Positions 15,934-23,192 of a stretch of 38,868 nt of DNA are shown here, one piece after another. Location of the stretch: the NCBI RefSeq assembly GCF_900016645.1, contig NZ_CDGJ01000085.1; one strand, given 5' to 3'. The DNA is from Acididesulfobacillus acetoxydans. GTDB lineage: Bacteria > Bacillota > Desulfitobacteriia > Desulfitobacteriales > Desulfitobacteriaceae. Under the pieces are notes generated by a model, which was not told where the DNA came from, ran no database searches, and saw only the letters and a program-made list of their open reading frames with translations. Numbering within the stretch: position 1 is the first letter of the stretch; each line of letters starts with the position of its first letter. Both the position numbers and the translations under genes were made by a program.

Positions 15934-16962
15934 CTACCTCAGCCCGCACATCCTTGCCATGGCATCCTCGTCCCCTTCCCATATGGGTTTTTCGTCTGGC
16001 ATGAACCCATTGGCGGATTCCATTGCTTTTTTTAGCATCTCAATTGACGGGGCGGCGTAAATTTTGGTGGTTTCGGTGGAGCTGTGCCCCAGTATCCTCG
16101 AAACAAGCTCTAGCGCCACACCGCTTTGGTAAAGGTTTGTGGCTCTTGTCCTGCGGAACATATGGGGGTAAACCTTGTCTGGCAGGCTTGGGAACTCGCC
16201 GCGTATTGAATCCGCGTACTTGTTGATGATCCTCTCGATGTTGCCAGGAGAGACCCGGTGGCGGGCGCCCTTTATCACGGTATAGAACAAAGGCGTATTG
16301 CCGCTGCTGGCATTACCATGGAACGCATGGATATAATGTCTAAGATGCTCGGCTGCCTTGTCAGACAATGCGACGATCCTATCTTTGTTGCCTTTCCCCC
16401 GAACCCGTACATACGGCTCAGCGACAGCCAAGTTCGCATCGGACAGGAGCATCCCGGTCAATTCGCTGAGCCGGACGGCTGTGTCATACAGCAGAATCAT
16501 AATCATTTGGTCACGCCTTCCGATCCTGTTTGCCTTCGGGGCAGTAAAGATTGCCGCCAGGGCTTCCCCCGAAAGGGTTCCCCTGTTCAGTTTCGGCTCC
16601 CTTTGAAAGGGGACATGCGACGCGGCCAATGCGGATGGCTGGAGAGCAATGTCGCAGTCCGCGCAGTACCAAAGGTATGACTTGATTGCAGTCAGGCGTT
16701 GGTTGCATGTGCCTGGGGAACTCCCCTTTTCTTTCAAGAAAACCATGAAATCCAACAGGAATTCCCTCGTGCAGTCCTGAAAAGAGAACTTTGCAATTGA
16801 AAGCCCCTTCTCGTTGTGGACGTACCGCCTGAAAACAGTCAAAGCGTCCCGGTATGACCTGACCGTGCATGGGCTTTTGGCCGCCTGGTTGACCAAGTAA
16901 TTGCCGAGGAACTCTGCCGTCCTCGAAAAGAACAGGCTGACCGCCAGTTTGTCAGTTTTCAT
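15934..16962 (-). CDS. Tyrosine recombinase 3 of the RIT-type element
   Basis: A 342-aa integrase. An N-terminal SAM-like core-binding domain (residues ~10-100: FLGNYLVNQAAKSPCTVRSYRDAL) is followed by the catalytic domain with the full residue set: Arg in AVRLSELTGM, Lys in GKGNKDRIVAL, H-x-x-R in PHMFRRTRAT, His in ILGHSSTETT, and the nucleophile Tyr in KIYA. ATG 16962 (behind GAGGTTGCC) overlaps the stop of the upstream gene by 11 bases. ATG 17001 is an alternative. The stop falls 4 bases from the left inverted repeat, so the gene fills the element to its end. Confidence 0.9.
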   Translation of the reverse strand: MKTDKLAVSLFFSRTAEFLGNYLVNQAAKSPCTVRSYRDALTVFRRYVHNEKGLSIAKFSFQDCTREFLLDFMVFLKEKGSSPGTCNQRLTAIKSYLWYCADCDIALQPSALAASHVPFQREPKLNRGTLSGEALAAIFTAPKANRIGRRDQMIMILLYDTAVRLSELTGMLLSDANLAVAEPYVRVRGKGNKDRIVALSDKAAEHLRHYIHAFHGNASSGNTPLFYTVIKGARHRVSPGNIERIINKYADSIRGEFPSLPDKVYPHMFRRTRATNLYQSGVALELVSRILGHSSTETTKIYAAPSIEMLKKAMESANGFMPDEKPIWEGDEDAMARMCGLR

Positions 16963-17935
16963 ATGCGGCAACCTCGGGAAGCACCCTGCCGGAAACGGCA
17001 TCTTTCTCTTTGACTATGCGGAATGCGTCCTTTACTTGGTGGTAATAATAGAAAGTTTCATTCCTGCCTTTGTGCCCAAGGTACTTGCTCAGGTATGGCA
17101 TCATCACATTCAGGTCCGCGCCGGATGACATCCACGTGTTCATCGTTTCGACAACAAACGTATGCCTGAGGCAATGGACCGTCGGATTCTTGTCGCAAGT
17201 ATTTGCGTATGGCGTCTTTGCCCAAAAGCCGCTGAATTTTTTGTCCAAGCTTGTTTTTGGCATGTGCGCCCGCGGGTCTATGGAGGGGAAAAACCACTCC
17301 GGGATTGCCGCAAGACTAAGACATATATGATCCCAATAGTCCTTCAACACCGCCTTCAAATCGTTGGCCAGGTAAACGATCCTGTCTTTGTCGCCTTTGG
17401 AGTGCTTGACGGTTATTGCACCATTTTCCAGATCCACGCAGTCCCTGCGGAGGCTGCAGGCTTCGGATATCCTGAGCCCGCAACAGTAGATCAGCCGGAA
17501 TATGACACGGTATTCACCGGCCAGCCTGTAGAATACGGGCCGTGGGACGCTCGGCACGTATGCGTCAACGGCTGCAAAGAATGATTGGATTTCATCCCTG
17601 TTCATTACGTGGGGGACCGGGGTTTGGGCCGAGGGCGCTTTGCCCGGGACGTATGAGCTGATCCCAATTGAATTGAGGTAAACAGAGAACAGCCTCACGA
17701 ACGACACCATCTGTGCGCGGGTCCCGTTTGAAACTAGAAGGAATCTCCTGTTCCAGTCATCCATGATGCATTTTGTGATGGCACCGCCATGGTATCCATT
17801 GGCCGCGTAAAAATCGTCGAAGGCCTTCAGGACACTCGCTTCATAGTCATATATGAAACCGGATGAGCGTTTCTGGGCAATGAAGTCGGATATATGGGCG
17901 CCAAGCTCGCTGGCATAGGCATAATCCTTGCTCAT
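16952..17935 (-). CDS. Tyrosine recombinase 2 of the RIT-type element
   Basis: A 327-aa integrase starting at ATG 17935, which overlaps the upstream stop as ATGA, so it is translationally coupled. It has an N-terminal core-binding domain and a catalytic domain with Arg in CCGLRISEAC, Lys in KHSKGDKDRIVYL, H-x-x-R in VHCLRHTFVV, His in LGHKGRNET and the Tyr cluster FYYYHQV. The spacing between H-x-x-R and the final His is longer than in recombinase 3. Together with its partners it probably assembles on the arms of the terminal repeats. Confidence 0.9.
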   Translation of the reverse strand: MSKDYAYASELGAHISDFIAQKRSSGFIYDYEASVLKAFDDFYAANGYHGGAITKCIMDDWNRRFLLVSNGTRAQMVSFVRLFSVYLNSIGISSYVPGKAPSAQTPVPHVMNRDEIQSFFAAVDAYVPSVPRPVFYRLAGEYRVIFRLIYCCGLRISEACSLRRDCVDLENGAITVKHSKGDKDRIVYLANDLKAVLKDYWDHICLSLAAIPEWFFPSIDPRAHMPKTSLDKKFSGFWAKTPYANTCDKNPTVHCLRHTFVVETMNTWMSSGADLNVMMPYLSKYLGHKGRNETFYYYHQVKDAFRIVKEKDAVSGRVLPEVAAYEN

Positions 17936-19848
17936 AGGGACAGGCCTCCCTCCAACTGGATACCTGCTTCCGCAAGGGACATGGCGCAAAGCCTCATCCG
18001 CCCTTCGTCCAGCGACAGATACTTATTGACAGTGTCATCCGTGCTGTGCCCCAAGGAGTCAATGATGGTGTTCACGCCAACCCCGGCCCTTAGGAGATTG
18101 GTGGCAAACGTTCTCCGGGTCGTGTGGAAGCCGCCGCGAGCATTTTCGCCCAGTATGGCATGTATTGCTTGTCCGCAGGCTTCTTTGCCCAGTTTCCCGA
18201 ACGGCACCCTATGGTGGATGAAAAGGAAAGGGGACTCGCTGCGTGGACGCCCGTCGCGCACATACCCGTAAAGTAAGTTAGCCACTTCAACGGGCAGCGG
18301 CAAGCTCAGGGACTTGAGTGTCTTCGTCTGGACAATCGACACTGTCTGCTTCGCCCAGTCAATATCCGCGAATTTGAGATTGACAATATCCGATGCTCGC
18401 AATCCCATCCGAAGGCCCAGTAAGACCATTGCCGACTGGCGGAGTTCGTAGGGAGCGGCGCTGCCACGGCAGAAAGCCGCGATCCTGGACATATCGTCGT
18501 CGTTGAAAACAACCGTGACTCTTTCCTTGTCGGCGCATTGGCATTGTAGTGCTTTGTGCAGCATAGGCTTGTCCGACAGGACCCCTTCTTCCAAGTATTC
18601 CAGGAACATTCTTATCCGCACATTATAAGCGCTTTTCCCCTCGGCAGTTTCGTGTGGGTCCAATCGGTTGAACAACACCAGATGATTGGCTTCGATGTCG
18701 TGGAACGATGATACTCCTTGGGCAACAAGGAAGGCGCAGAAACGGACGCATGAAGAGCGGCACATGTCAATCGACGACCTTGCCAGCCCTTCTTTCCTGC
18801 GCAGCTCAAGGTATTCCGTGACTTTATCCACGCACCACCGCGGAAGCCGCGACAAAGACGTGTCTTTGTATCTGTATACCTTTTCCGGGGCAATGTCCCC
18901 GAGCGTAGCGTACTGATTGAACTGCATCAGCGCGCGGCGGGTTTGCTTCCAACTACTGCCCAAGGCAGGCTTCAGTTCCGAAAGCCAAAGCAGGCCGAGC
19001 TCCAGCGAGTACCCGGTTCCGTTCATGTCGAAGAACAAATACAGGAGCCTGCAGGTGCGCTTTGCGTGTTTTATGATATTCTTTGAGTACAGATGTTTTT
19101 TGAGGCAGTCCACATAACCGTCGATGGCATTGTGGTATTTCGCCAAAGGAAAGCCAAGGCTTTTGCTCCTGAGCCTGATAACCTCTTCGATGGCGCTGTC
19201 TGACATCTTAGCCGGCGGCTGGATGTGCGGTGACATTTGCTTATTGCAGGCGTATGACAGCCCGATGCTTATGCCAAGCTCGCGATGGTGGAATGCCAGC
19301 AGCCGACGGGCGGCACATTCGAACACGTCCTTGGATTTCCTTGTCTTATGGGTATCTTCATCAAGGAACTGGCGGATATGGCTATAGGTTGTTTCCGCTA
19401 CGGAAGACACGCCTCTCTCCTGCAAGAACAGGAGAAAATTTGAACATCGCATCCGCATGTTCTCTCGCATGTTCTCAGTCTCGATGCTGTCCAAGAACAT
19501 GCCCAGTTCCTTTGCGAGCGTCCCCGACAGCATCGCGAACGGCGGAAAATGATGCGATAAATGATAGGCCGGGATTCCGCCCAGCCGATCCATGTCGTCC
19601 AGATGGACGATGAAATACCTGTAATTGGCGGATTTCCTCCGACCCCAGCGCTCGCTTTCCTGCTTGATCCAGTCCAACGCTGTCTCAAATGAATAGCCAA
19701 ACTCTGCCTCAGTCAGGTGCGTCCGCAATTCGCTGTAACATTTCTTGTGTGCGCACACGGTCGATGCCGTGTATTTCTGTTCCCTCAGAAAGGCAACAAC
19801 TCTCTCCACGCTCTGGTCAAATTGATTCATGGAATCATACCTCCTCAA
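17932..19848 (-). CDS. Tyrosine recombinase 1 of the RIT-type element (long form)
   Basis: A 638-aa integrase, about twice the usual size. A long N-terminal half (~1-350), partly Cys/His-containing and helical, precedes a core-binding region (~350-440) and a C-terminal catalytic domain with Arg in RMGLRASDIV, Lys in TKTLKSLSL, H-x-x-R in FHTTRRTFAT, His in LGHSTDDT and Tyr in NKYLS. Size and context resemble TnpB of Tn554-type elements. ATG 19848 follows GAGGAGGTATGATTCC. It is the first gene of the trio, and its promoter must lie between 19850 and the right inverted repeat. Confidence 0.9.
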   Translation of the reverse strand: MRRYDSMNQFDQSVERVVAFLREQKYTASTVCAHKKCYSELRTHLTEAEFGYSFETALDWIKQESERWGRRKSANYRYFIVHLDDMDRLGGIPAYHLSHHFPPFAMLSGTLAKELGMFLDSIETENMRENMRMRCSNFLLFLQERGVSSVAETTYSHIRQFLDEDTHKTRKSKDVFECAARRLLAFHHRELGISIGLSYACNKQMSPHIQPPAKMSDSAIEEVIRLRSKSLGFPLAKYHNAIDGYVDCLKKHLYSKNIIKHAKRTCRLLYLFFDMNGTGYSLELGLLWLSELKPALGSSWKQTRRALMQFNQYATLGDIAPEKVYRYKDTSLSRLPRWCVDKVTEYLELRRKEGLARSSIDMCRSSCVRFCAFLVAQGVSSFHDIEANHLVLFNRLDPHETAEGKSAYNVRIRMFLEYLEEGVLSDKPMLHKALQCQCADKERVTVVFNDDDMSRIAAFCRGSAAPYELRQSAMVLLGLRMGLRASDIVNLKFADIDWAKQTVSIVQTKTLKSLSLPLPVEVANLLYGYVRDGRPRSESPFLFIHHRVPFGKLGKEACGQAIHAILGENARGGFHTTRRTFATNLLRAGVGVNTIIDSLGHSTDDTVNKYLSLDEGRMRLCAMSLAEAGIQLEGGLSL

Positions 19849-19882
19849 AAGATGATTCCATTATAGCCACATCTAATCAGGC

Positions 19883-19972
19883 AATCAGGAAATCCTCATC
19901 TTTTTCGCAAGCAATGTTACGGCAGCGCACGCCCGAGGAATGATGAGGATTTCCTAAAGATGAGGATAAGCT
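19883..19972. repeat. Right 90-bp terminal inverted repeat of the RIT-type element
   Basis: Reverse-complement partner of 15841-15930, with about five differences. It holds three ATCCTCAT/ATGAGGAT motifs. Beyond it, two more copies of the motif make up the 32-bp palindrome at 19970-20001, giving eight copies in the element's two ends. Confidence 0.9.
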
Positions 19973-20001
19973 GCGAAATCCTCATATGAGGATTTCGCAG
20001 C
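19970..20001. repeat. Perfect 32-bp palindrome at the right RIT junction
   Basis: GCTGCGAAATCCTCAT is followed immediately by its exact reverse complement ATGAGGATTTCGCAGC. The outer 5 bases, GCAGC (19997-20001), are the direct repeat that also ends the left IS66 half. Nothing like it exists at the left junction. It may be the recombination core with two recombinase half-sites, or a coupling segment carried from a previous site. Confidence 0.9.
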
Positions 20002-20256
20002 GAGCGCTCGATCAAACCTTTCGTCATCGGACGTAAAAATTGGCTGTTCTCGAACACCTCACGCGGAGCCAAGGCTAGCGCTACGATTTACTGCATTGTA
20101 GAAATGACGAAGGAAAATGGACTGAATCCCTTCCGATATCTGAGTTACCTCTTCGAGAAGCTCCCCAACCTTAACCTTGGGGATGAGGACACCTTGGATG
20201 CCATGCTCCCCTGGTCCGAGTCCTTGCCGAATCTCTGCAGAGTTAACCGACAATAG
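20002..20256 (+). pseudogene. tnpC: IS66 transposase TnpC, 3' part
   Basis: The frame GAG CGC TCG... resumes tnpC and encodes ERSIKPFVIGRKNWLF (with the catalytic Glu), then SNTPRGAKASATIYCIVE, the conserved C-terminal end of IS66 transposases. It ends at TAG 20254-20256 after 84 codons. With the 5' part it makes a full-length TnpC, so excision of the RIT-type element would restore the transposase. Confidence 0.92.
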
Positions 20257-20319
20257 CAAAATAGCCATGTCTAAAATAATCCCCGCCTTGCTTTAATGTG
20301 GGGAGTATTTTACGCTTAC

Positions 20320-20414
20320 CACTCGGACCAGCGCTCAGGAAGGAATATAGGCTTACGCGGGTGACGTCGTTCAACACGCGCATCGAGCCCGAGACAGGAG
20401 GTGCATCAGCATGA
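20320..20414 (+). pseudogene. 3' end of an unknown gene cut by IS66
   Basis: The frame that ends at TGA 20412-20414 is open back to the IS66 end. It encodes a plausible C-terminus (EYRLTRVTSFNTRIEPE, then TGGASA). Its stop overlaps the next start as ATGA, a typical operon junction, so it is probably the tail of the gene that preceded the DndE-like gene. If that neighbour is DndE-like, a DndD-type partner would be expected here, but the fragment is too short to tell. Confidence 0.4.
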
Positions 20415-20770
20415 TAGACTTGGTCAACGTCCACCTCTCAAAAGACGCGAGCGCAGTGGTGGAACGGATGGAGGCCACAGTGTGCTTCGATCAAAAGATC
20501 ACAGCAGCGAAGTTCGCGCTGGCCTACGCGATCAAGAACCACTTCGACGAGATCGACCCAGAACGGTACGCCTTGCCAGACGGCGAAGGGAGCAACTTCA
20601 ACTTCGGCACGCTTGATCCTGACGGGCAACTATCCATGTTACTCAGGGCACTATACCCCGGAACTAACACACCATACCTGTACGCTCGCGCCCTCATGGT
20701 GTTCGGACTGATGAAGCTCGACGCACGCATCGAACGCGAAGGGCTGCAGACGATCAGCGCACTCATGTAA
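20411..20770 (+). CDS. Small protein, faintly DndE-like
   Basis: A 119-aa protein starting at ATG 20411 behind ACAGGAGGTGCATCAGC, with an ATGA overlap with the upstream fragment. The order of features resembles DndE/DUF1832 proteins of DNA phosphorothioation systems: an N-terminal LSKDAS segment, a basic KITAAKFALAYAI helix, then NFNFGTLDPDG and LLRALYP near residue 85. The similarity is by eye and weak. The coding sequence is richer in GC than its surroundings, suggesting separate origin. No other dnd gene remains. It may be an orphan from a defence operon cut off by IS66. Confidence 0.6.
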   Translation: MIDLVNVHLSKDASAVVERMEATVCFDQKITAAKFALAYAIKNHFDEIDPERYALPDGEGSNFNFGTLDPDGQLSMLLRALYPGTNTPYLYARALMVFGLMKLDARIEREGLQTISALM

Positions 20771-20864
20771 CACGTACTCAGCTGGGGTGTATTGACAAGC
20801 ATCCCCGCTTTGTCTTGTGCCAATTAACAGTAAGACTTGATGCATGCTGTCCTATGCTTTATAT

Positions 20865-20887
20865 GACGCTACAGCGGCGTCTTTTTT
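20865..20887 (+). terminator. Rho-independent terminator
   Basis: GACGC (20865-20869) pairs with GCGTC (20877-20881) and is followed directly by TTTTTT. It lies about 95 bases after the DndE-like gene and probably ends that transcript. Confidence 0.6.
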
Positions 20888-21224
20888 GTCGGTAGTTCAA
20901 CCTTATTAAAGGATTTTTGCAATACAACAAGAATAACCATTCGTGGATAATGGCGGAATGTCCTAAGGGTTTCGTATGGCCTTCTTAGAAATGGCTCGGT
21001 TTTCACTTGAGAAGGCTAAGGTACCGCCAAACAGATAATGAGATTTGGTTAAGAGGCCAAGAGTACGGTTACGCACTGCAAGTTATAACGGCAGGAAAAG
21101 CAGCGGCTAAAACAATAGGGGCACGATTGTATGTTGATATCAGAGACAACCAGGACTCCGACTTTCGTATACCTGATAAACGGCCAACTCGTTTCGCGTT
21201 GGCCGCATGGGTGTTGCCGGTCGC
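20888..21224. other. Non-coding or decayed stretch
   Basis: No convincing gene. There is a perfect 8-bp inverted repeat, CGGCCAAC (21181-21188) with GTTGGCCG (21198-21205). It falls where the leftward DUF4338 fragment is interrupted. Short frames here have no ribosome-binding site or recognisable domain. Confidence 0.4.
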
Positions 21225-21308
21225 TTGCCATTCTTGCGGCAGGCACTTGGCGGTAAGAGATAGGATTTTGGATGCCAAGTTCTTGACATGAACCCAGAGT
21301 AGAAGTAA
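21225..21308 (-). pseudogene. DUF4338 fragment (leftward copy)
   Basis: Read leftward, the frame contains LLLLWVHVKNLASKILSL and then CLPQEWQ. This corresponds to the conserved core of DUF4338 proteins (Druantia DruA-like, also found with transposons). Similarity is lost after CLPQEWQ; a short echo (YNRAPIVLAAAF) appears about 38 residues later, suggesting an insertion. It is head-to-head with a second copy on the + strand. Confidence 0.55.
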
Positions 21309-21339
21309 AGGCGCGAAAAATCCAAAGGTTCGGATTTTA

Positions 21340-21556
21340 CCCAATTTTTTGGCTCTCCCTGGCGTTAAGCTTCCGAACCTGGCCTCCAAGATTTTGTCTC
21401 TTAACGTAAAGAGGCTGTCCTCCGATTGGCAAAGGATTTATGGCCACCCCATTGTACTGGCAGAAACGTTTGTCGACCCCTCGCTTTTCAAAGGAACGTG
21501 CGATCTGGCGGCAGGATGGATCCGTCTCGGTGAAACCCGTGGGTTTGGCCGGAATG
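21340..21556 (+). pseudogene. DUF4338 fragment (rightward copy)
   Basis: An open frame on the + strand encodes LPNLASKILSLNVKRLSSDW, then HPIVLAETFVDPSLFKGTC and GWIRLGETRGFGRN. This is the classic central part of DUF4338 proteins. N- and C-terminal parts are missing. The right side joins the remains of an ExeA-type ATPase gene on the other strand near 21560. Pseudogene remnant of a transposon-linked or Druantia-like gene. Confidence 0.65.
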
Positions 21557-21559
21557 CGG

Positions 21560-22078
21560 AATGCGCTGCGCGAGCGGAATCAGGGCAGGTAATTTCAAAA
21601 TAGTCGGCAGCGCCGGTTGACCCAGAAGCATTAAAGTGACAACGGCTTCGTGCTTACCGGTTGCATTGGTCAGTAAGCGGAGTTCATTCAGACAGGTGGG
21701 CGTTAAGATATGGGCTTCGTCGATCACGAGCAAATTGGGACGATTCGACTCCAGATAGGAATAAGTGAGCAGATCCACTACTTTGAGGGCGTCGGCCCCA
21801 AACCAAGAGGTATTCACTCCCAGAGAGGCTGCAATAGAGCGATAGAGGTCCCGTGGTCTGGCTTGCGGAATCGAAATAGGGATCACCCGGTAGCGGGAAC
21901 CCTCAACCTTACTCAAAAAGACATCAAGTAAGGTCGTTTTGCCGCTACCGGCTTCGCTCACGACCACCCCGATTTCACGGGTGACCAGCAAGGGCTGGAG
22001 GCGATCCATGGCCTCATCCATGCGCTTGTCCGCAAATGCGTGTTGGAGTTGAGCAATTTTAGGGAAAGGCCAGTGAAT
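21560..22078 (-). pseudogene. TniB/ExeA-type AAA+ ATPase, truncated
   Basis: A leftward frame with Walker A EAGSGKTT, Walker B LLVIDEAH and the sensor region NELRLLTNAT, then LLGQPAL. This is the COG3267/TniB-like ATPase that acts as the target-selection partner of TniA-type transposases. The C-terminal part after LIPLAQRI is replaced by the DUF4338 junction. The N-terminal frame extends past ATG 22021 to about 22078 without a good start codon. It lies just downstream of the transposase remnant, in the usual gene order. Confidence 0.75.
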
Positions 22079-22214
22079 TAAGCCCCCGATATTCCAAAAA
22101 CGTCTGGGTGACTAATTCACCACAGCGTACATTTGATTCAGTCCTTTCGTCCTTCTTTTTCTTGATTTTCTTGGCTTATGTCGTTCCGTTTATGGGGGGT
22201 ACAAGGGCCAAAGT

Positions 22215-23046
22215 TCATTTTCCCGCCGCCAAACGCAAAGCGTCCAAACAGCCCATGAGGTCTGAGACGGGATGGCCTTCCGCAAGCAGACGCCCGACAC
22301 TTTGACGGACCCACGTTTCCGGCCAAGGCCCATAGTGCTGCTAGACCGTGGCTAGAGCCAGGCGTTCCCGCGCATCCAAGGGGCGTTTCAAGAGCGTGCT
22401 CATTAACTGGGCACAACGGTCGAGACCCCATTTGGGTGCCTCGGTTTTCGGAGGGCCCGGTGAAGAGTCGGGGGAAATGACCGCGACCGGAGTCAGTGCG
22501 GCTCGGATTTGCTCCTTCTTCGCCAAGACCTGTTTCAGCGATTCGTTGAGCTCCCCTTCCGCGACTTCCTGACGGTACTCGGCGAGTTTATGTTCCAGAC
22601 GGCTATAGGGCGGAACATAGGCCGCGTCCGGCAAGGAGCCGCTTTCCTGAACTTGTTGGCTAAGCTTCTCTAGGTATTCCACCCGCAAAACATAATCGTT
22701 TTCCGCCACATAGAGGTCGGCTTCGCCATAATAACGGTCACGCCACCAGACATAGATTTGCGTGGGATGCAAGAGGTCACAGTGCACTTCCCCCCATTGC
22801 TTGTAAAGAGTGGCATCCGGAACCAAGTACTTCTGCTGGTTCAGGTGGATGAGACGGTCTTGGAAACCTTGGAGCGACGGCAGGGCGAGAAAACCAGAGT
22901 GAGGACTTCCTGGGAAACAAACGGCGGTACTGGGGCGGAAAGTGAAAGAACCTTTCTTTAGGGCTGTGACCGGTTTCGGAATGCACTTTCCGGTGATAGT
23001 CCTGGCTCGTGAAAGCGGCGAGATACTCGTTGGCTTCCTCCAGCAT
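22215..23046 (-). pseudogene. TniA-like (Mu-type rve) transposase, C-terminal part with frameshifts and a nonsense codon
   Basis: Only the 3' portion is present. One frame gives LEEANEYLAAFTSQDYHRKV and GHSPKERF, the end of the rve catalytic domain. Another gives LIHLNQQKYLVPDATLYKQW and ending parts of the Mu-type C-terminal domain, so at least one frameshift lies near 22850-22950. An amber codon follows LALATV (about 22342), after which the C-terminus continues (GPWPETWVRQSV) to TGA 22215-22217. The 5' half of the transposase is missing. Clearly inactive. Confidence 0.75.
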
Positions 23047-23104
23047 GGCCTGTCAGACGGAATGGGAATGAGAAAATATTTTCTAAAAAATCCAAAGTAA
23101 ATTA

Positions 23105-23134
23105 TTGTCCGCATGTACATACAAGTGATATACT
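23105..23134 (+). promoter_or_regulatory. araR promoter containing an AraR box
   Basis: TTGTCC (23105-23110), an 18-base spacer and TATACT (23129-23134) form a good promoter. The spacer carries ATGTACATACAAGT (23113-23126), close to the TTGTACGTACAA core known for Firmicute AraR operators. This placement predicts autorepression. Confidence 0.6.
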
Positions 23135-23192
23135 ATGATCAGTTTGGATGGCTTGTCATATTAACTATAGAGGAGGGGAGTATTTTCGCCGT

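Larger units (their letters stand above)
15844..20001 (-). mobile_element. RIT-type element: three tyrosine recombinases in one operon
   Basis: A 4158-bp insertion flanked by 5-bp GCAGC (15839-15843 and 19997-20001). Removing one GCAGC and the interior rejoins IS66 tnpC exactly in frame, so both junctions are known. It contains only three overlapping tyrosine-recombinase genes transcribed leftward, the defining content of RIT (recombinase-in-trio) elements. Ends are 90-bp inverted repeats. The right end carries 29 extra bases beyond its repeat, forming a perfect 32-bp palindrome. No cargo gene is seen. Confidence 0.88.
13665..20319 (+). mobile_element. IS66-family element interrupted by a RIT-type element
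   Basis: The left end GTAAGCGTCAAACCGTGCCC (13665) and right end ...TTTTACGCTTAC (20319) are inverted repeats sharing GTAAGCGT, typical of IS66. The element carries tnpA, tnpB and a split tnpC. Its total length minus the 4158-bp insert (15844-20001) is 2497 bp, the usual IS66 size. The 8 bases outside each end differ (CTTGATAG left, CACTCGGA right), so there is no target-site duplication. One flank has probably been rearranged or deleted. Confidence 0.9.

Noticed and set aside
16258..17584. Plus-strand frames inside the RIT-type element
   Set aside because: They are antisense to recombinases 2 and 3, which have complete catalytic motifs and coupled starts. No ribosome-binding site or domain supports the plus-strand frames, so the element appears to carry no cargo.
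15841..20001. CRISPR-like array suggested by repeated ATCCTCAT motifs
   Set aside because: The copies sit only in two mirror-image terminal repeats and one palindrome, in both orientations and without regular spacers. No cas genes are present.
21007..21291. 94-codon frame between the terminator and the DUF4338 fragments
   Set aside because: It overlaps the leftward DUF4338 fragment in antisense and includes the 8-bp inverted repeat. There is no ribosome-binding site or recognisable domain.
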